From: Dorea_D hominis
Lineage (GTDB): Bacteria; Bacillota; Clostridia; Lachnospirales; Lachnospiraceae
Direction: 5' to 3'
Length of the DNA: 64,000 nucleotides
NCBI RefSeq assembly: GCF_014287705.1
Contig: NZ_JACOOY010000004.1
Span: forward strand, 181,938 to 245,937
Translations under genes and position numbers: made by a program
Shown here: positions 61,237 through 64,000 of the stretch, one piece after another
Numbering within the stretch: position 1 is the first letter of the stretch
Layout of the letters: each line of letters starts with the position of its first letter
The notes under the pieces: generated by a model
The model's database searches: none
What the model was told of the DNA's origin: nothing
The model's input: only the letters and a program-made list of their open reading frames with translations

Positions 61237-62238
61237 TTATTTGGCTGCTGCTTTTTCTTTCTTGTCATCATTGTCATCTGCTGCAAGGATAACTTTCTGT
61301 GTCTTCTTATTCTTAGATCTGATATCTGCAACTACGGCGAGTGCGATGATGATACCTTTAACGATCTGCTGTACATAAGAGTCTACACCCATCAGGTTCA
61401 TGATGTTGTTCAGGAAACCGATGATAAATCCACCGGCAAGAGTTCCCATTGTTGTACCAACACCACCTGAGAAACTAGTACCACCGACGATAGTAGCTGT
61501 CAAACCTTCCATCTCATATCCTACAGCTCCGTTCGGAAGACCTGCATTTACACGAGACATAAAGAGCACACCTGCGATACCTGCAAAGATACCATTGATG
61601 ATGTAGATGATGTATTTGTTCCTCTTAACATTGATACCAGATGCGATTGCTGCTCCTTCATTACCACCGATAGCGTAAAGAGAACGACCGAATCTTGTAT
61701 GTGTCATAATATACCATGTAATAATTGTAATAATGATCATGAATACTACAGGCATCGGAATCGGTCCTAAGTTACCCTGTCCAAATACTGTGTAATCTTT
61801 TAACTGAAGTAAGTTCTGTCCGTTTGTGAAACGAAGTGCCGCACCTCTGGCTGACATCTGCATAGCCAGTGTAGCAATGAATGCCGGTACATCAAAGTGT
61901 GTAACCAGGATTGCGTTGATGAAGTTACATGCAACACCAACTGCGATTGCTACAAGGAAACCAACTAACAGTGATCCGGTTGACTGGTATGCTGCGATTG
62001 AAAGCACACCAGCGAGTGCCAGTACAGAACCAACAGACAAGTCGATCAGTCCTGCGATTACCAGTAACATTTCACCGTATGCCAGGATTGTTCCAACTGA
62101 AAGCTGGCGGGCAACGTTGATTAAGTTACGTGCAGATAAAAAGTTGTCATTTACGATCGCACAGATGATGAACATTGCCACCAGGATGATATAGATCGAA
62201 AACTTGTGTATAAAATCTCTCGCTTTTGAATTTTTCAT
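61237..62238 (-). CDS. Ribose-type ABC transporter permease
   Basis: 333 residues with about eight to ten transmembrane helices, beginning with FSIYIILVAMFIICAIV. It contains the RbsC-type GMLLVIAGLIDLSVGS region (here GEMLLVIAGLIDLSVGS) and TRFGRSLYAIGGNEGAAIASGI, the loop contacting the ATPase, and the GGTSFSGGVGT segment. The C-terminal tail is Lys/Asp-rich. It lies 20 bases downstream of the ATPase gene in one operon. Confidence 0.93.
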   Translation of the reverse strand: MKNSKARDFIHKFSIYIILVAMFIICAIVNDNFLSARNLINVARQLSVGTILAYGEMLLVIAGLIDLSVGSVLALAGVLSIAAYQSTGSLLVGFLVAIAVGVACNFINAILVTHFDVPAFIATLAMQMSARGAALRFTNGQNLLQLKDYTVFGQGNLGPIPMPVVFMIIITIITWYIMTHTRFGRSLYAIGGNEGAAIASGINVKRNKYIIYIINGIFAGIAGVLFMSRVNAGLPNGAVGYEMEGLTATIVGGTSFSGGVGTTMGTLAGGFIIGFLNNIMNLMGVDSYVQQIVKGIIIALAVVADIRSKNKKTQKVILAADDNDDKKEKAAAK

Positions 62239-62258
62239 TTTCTCAATCCCTCCGCTAA

Positions 62259-63740
62259 TTACATTGCATATCTCATGATTGTCTCTTGTGAGAACTCATC
62301 CTTGCTCAGACAACCAGTGATTCTACCTTTGTTCATTATGTAAATTCTGTCGCACATTCCGATCAGCTCCGGCAGTTCAGAGGAAACCATAATAACTGTC
62401 TTTCCTTCTTTAACCAGGTCTGTCATCAGTCTGTAGATCTCGAATTTAGCTCCGACGTCGATACCTCTGGTAGGCTCATCCAGAATCAATACATCCGGAT
62501 CTCTTAACATCCATTTAGCCAGAAGTACTTTCTGCTGGTTACCACCACTCAGTCCCTGAATTGCAGTTTCAAGAGATGGTGTTTTAACATGCATCTTTTC
62601 AAAATATTTGCTTACCAGTTCTTTTTCTACCTTCGGATGCCATCTTCCGCCATAGATAATCTTGTCCAGACTGGAAATGCTTGCATTTTCCATAACGCTT
62701 CGGATCGGGATGATACCATAACGTCTTCTGTCTTCGGAAAGCATTACGACTTTCTGTGCGATACTGTCGCTTACCTTCTTAATAGTAACTTCTTTGCCGT
62801 GAACTTTGATCTTTCCTTCATCATAAGGATCCAGTCCGAAGATTGCTCTCATTGTTTCGGTACGTCCTGCACCCATCAGTCCGGCAAATCCTACGATCTC
62901 ACCTTTGTTAGCTTTAAAGTTAATATCTTTAAATACACCTTTGCTTCCAAGTCCTTCTATTTCAAGGATCGGCTCACCAATTTCAACTTCTTCTTTCGGA
63001 TAAACATTGTCCATCTTACGTCCAACCATCAGTGCAATGACTTTGTCAAGATCGATCTCTGATGCCGGATGTGTTTCAACTGTCTTACCGTCTCGAAGAA
63101 CTGTGATGTCATCCGCAATACGGAATACTTCTTCCATCTTATGAGAAATGTAAATAATACTTACGCCTTTCTTTTTCAGCTCTGCGATCTTGCCGAACAA
63201 CACCTCAACCTCACGGTTTGTGATTGCTGATGTAGGCTCATCCATGATTACGATCTGAGCGTTGTTGGAAATTGCTTTGATGATCTCAAGCATCTGAATG
63301 TCAGATACTGTTAATGTTTTTAATTTCTGATCCGGTTTATATGGAAGATTCTCCTGTCTCAGAAATTCAATCGTCTCTCTACGAACTCTCTTCCAATCAA
63401 CATTGCCAAATTTAGTCACCGGAAGGCGTCCTAAGAACAAGTTCTCTTCGATTGACATTTCCGGTACATAGTTCAGTTCCTGTGCGATCATTGCGATACC
63501 ATAATCTCTCGCCTGAATCGGATCTTTAATTGTTACCGGTTTCTCATCAAGAAAGATCTGTCCGGAATCTGCTTTGTAAATTCCGTTAATGATTTTCATC
63601 AATGTTGACTTACCGGCACCGTTCTCTCCACAAAGAGCGTGAACCGTTCCTTTTCTAACGGCGAAATTAACATTGTCCAGAGCTTTAACACCCGGAAACG
63701 ACTTGTTAATTCCACTGACACGCATTTTGATGTTCTCCAC
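62259..63740 (-). CDS. Ribose-type ABC transporter ATPase, two domains
   Basis: 493 residues. The first nucleotide-binding domain has Walker A GENGAGKST at 38-46 and Walker B IVIMDEPTSA near 160. The second has the RbsA-type degenerate loop GLMGAGRTE near 285, the signature LSGGNQQKV near 395, and LILDEPTRGIDVGAK. This layout is characteristic of RbsA/XylG/MglA. The start is a GTG at 63740 with AAGGGAGGG eight bases upstream. It is the first gene of the transport and catabolic operon. Confidence 0.94.
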   Translation of the reverse strand: MENIKMRVSGINKSFPGVKALDNVNFAVRKGTVHALCGENGAGKSTLMKIINGIYKADSGQIFLDEKPVTIKDPIQARDYGIAMIAQELNYVPEMSIEENLFLGRLPVTKFGNVDWKRVRRETIEFLRQENLPYKPDQKLKTLTVSDIQMLEIIKAISNNAQIVIMDEPTSAITNREVEVLFGKIAELKKKGVSIIYISHKMEEVFRIADDITVLRDGKTVETHPASEIDLDKVIALMVGRKMDNVYPKEEVEIGEPILEIEGLGSKGVFKDINFKANKGEIVGFAGLMGAGRTETMRAIFGLDPYDEGKIKVHGKEVTIKKVSDSIAQKVVMLSEDRRRYGIIPIRSVMENASISSLDKIIYGGRWHPKVEKELVSKYFEKMHVKTPSLETAIQGLSGGNQQKVLLAKWMLRDPDVLILDEPTRGIDVGAKFEIYRLMTDLVKEGKTVIMVSSELPELIGMCDRIYIMNKGRITGCLSKDEFSQETIMRYAM

Positions 63741-63906
63741 TTTCCATTCCCTCCCTTAAATATTTCGCTCTTGCATGTTGTTTTGATGTTACTTTTGTGT
63801 TTGTTTGTGACCGTTTATGATTGTATATGTTTTGGATTATACATTTTTCATAATTCTGTCCACCTTTATATCAATTTATTTATGCAATACGCTTTCTATG
63901 TACTCA

Positions 63907-63935
63907 ATACTACTACCTATCGCGTTGTATGTCAA
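63907..63935 (-). promoter_or_regulatory. Sigma-A promoter of the ABC transporter/polyol operon
   Basis: Minus strand: -35 TTGACA (63930-63935), 17-base spacer, -10 TAGTAT (63907-63912). Transcription would start near 63900, giving a leader of about 160 bases. The leader holds a four-codon ORF (MKNV) behind AAAGGTGG (start near 63853). No riboswitch is recognised. Nothing else is seen up to position 64000. Confidence 0.75.
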
Positions 63936-64000
63936 GTCAATTTTTATCTTTCGGCATGTTATTTTTTGTCTTTTTTGTTAATTTTGTTGTAAATTTATGA

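Overview
The window looks like a chromosome segment of a gut-type Clostridia bacterium, most likely Lachnospiraceae. The evidence is the house-keeping genes (mutS2, a YhaM-type exonuclease, an RlmD-type methyltransferase), the strong AGGAGG ribosome sites, and a Tn1549/CTn-type conjugative element of the kind common in this family. No tRNA, rRNA, CRISPR array or antibiotic-resistance gene was seen.

Positions 1 to about 34,500 are one integrative and conjugative element (ICE) with every gene on the minus strand. In transcription order (right to left) it holds a plasmid-like module (two small DUF genes, parA, parB, repA), a small membrane protein, an XRE repressor, a 49-residue protein, two sigma-factor-like proteins, a 1993-residue thioester/Cna-B surface adhesin, a small membrane protein, and the type IV secretion set (PcfB, VirD4, Maff2 pilin candidate, VirB6-like, PrgI, VirB4, NlpC/P60 hydrolase, DUF4315, DUF4366). 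DNA-processing proteins follow: topoisomerase III, a 2722-residue ArdC-methylase-helicase polyvalent protein, and an ArdC-like protein cut by the left edge. Relaxase and recombinase are not present and should lie further left. The right end abuts the 3' end of rlmD.

Positions 34,513 to 42,973 are core chromosome: rlmD, yhaM, a degenerate HtrA-like protein, mutS2 and an OmpR-type two-component pair. Positions 43,015 to 45,294 hold a divergent dehydrogenase/ROK-regulator pair. Positions 45,451 to 48,805 hold a compact accessory cassette: two tiny glycine-rich membrane peptides and a secreted 284-residue protein, divergent from a BlaI-type repressor, a BlaR1-type metalloprotease without a penicillin-binding domain, and a small secreted protein. 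Next come a secreted tandem rhodanese and an ECF sigma/membrane anti-sigma pair.

Positions 52,572 to 63,935 form a minus-strand carbohydrate locus: ribose-type ABC transporter, two zinc polyol dehydrogenases, a short-chain dehydrogenase, split transketolase, a sedoheptulokinase-like kinase and an RpiB/LacAB isomerase. It plausibly imports a polyol or unusual sugar, oxidises and phosphorylates it, and feeds it into the pentose phosphate pathway.

The strongest unusual signals are a nine-copy 23-bp iteron array plus three 39-bp palindromic repeats inside repA, a tnpV gene nested in another frame of the polyvalent gene, a candidate structured RNA with a 14-codon leader before the adhesin, the small-peptide/BlaR cassette, and a 172-bp folded element between two genes of the sugar operon.
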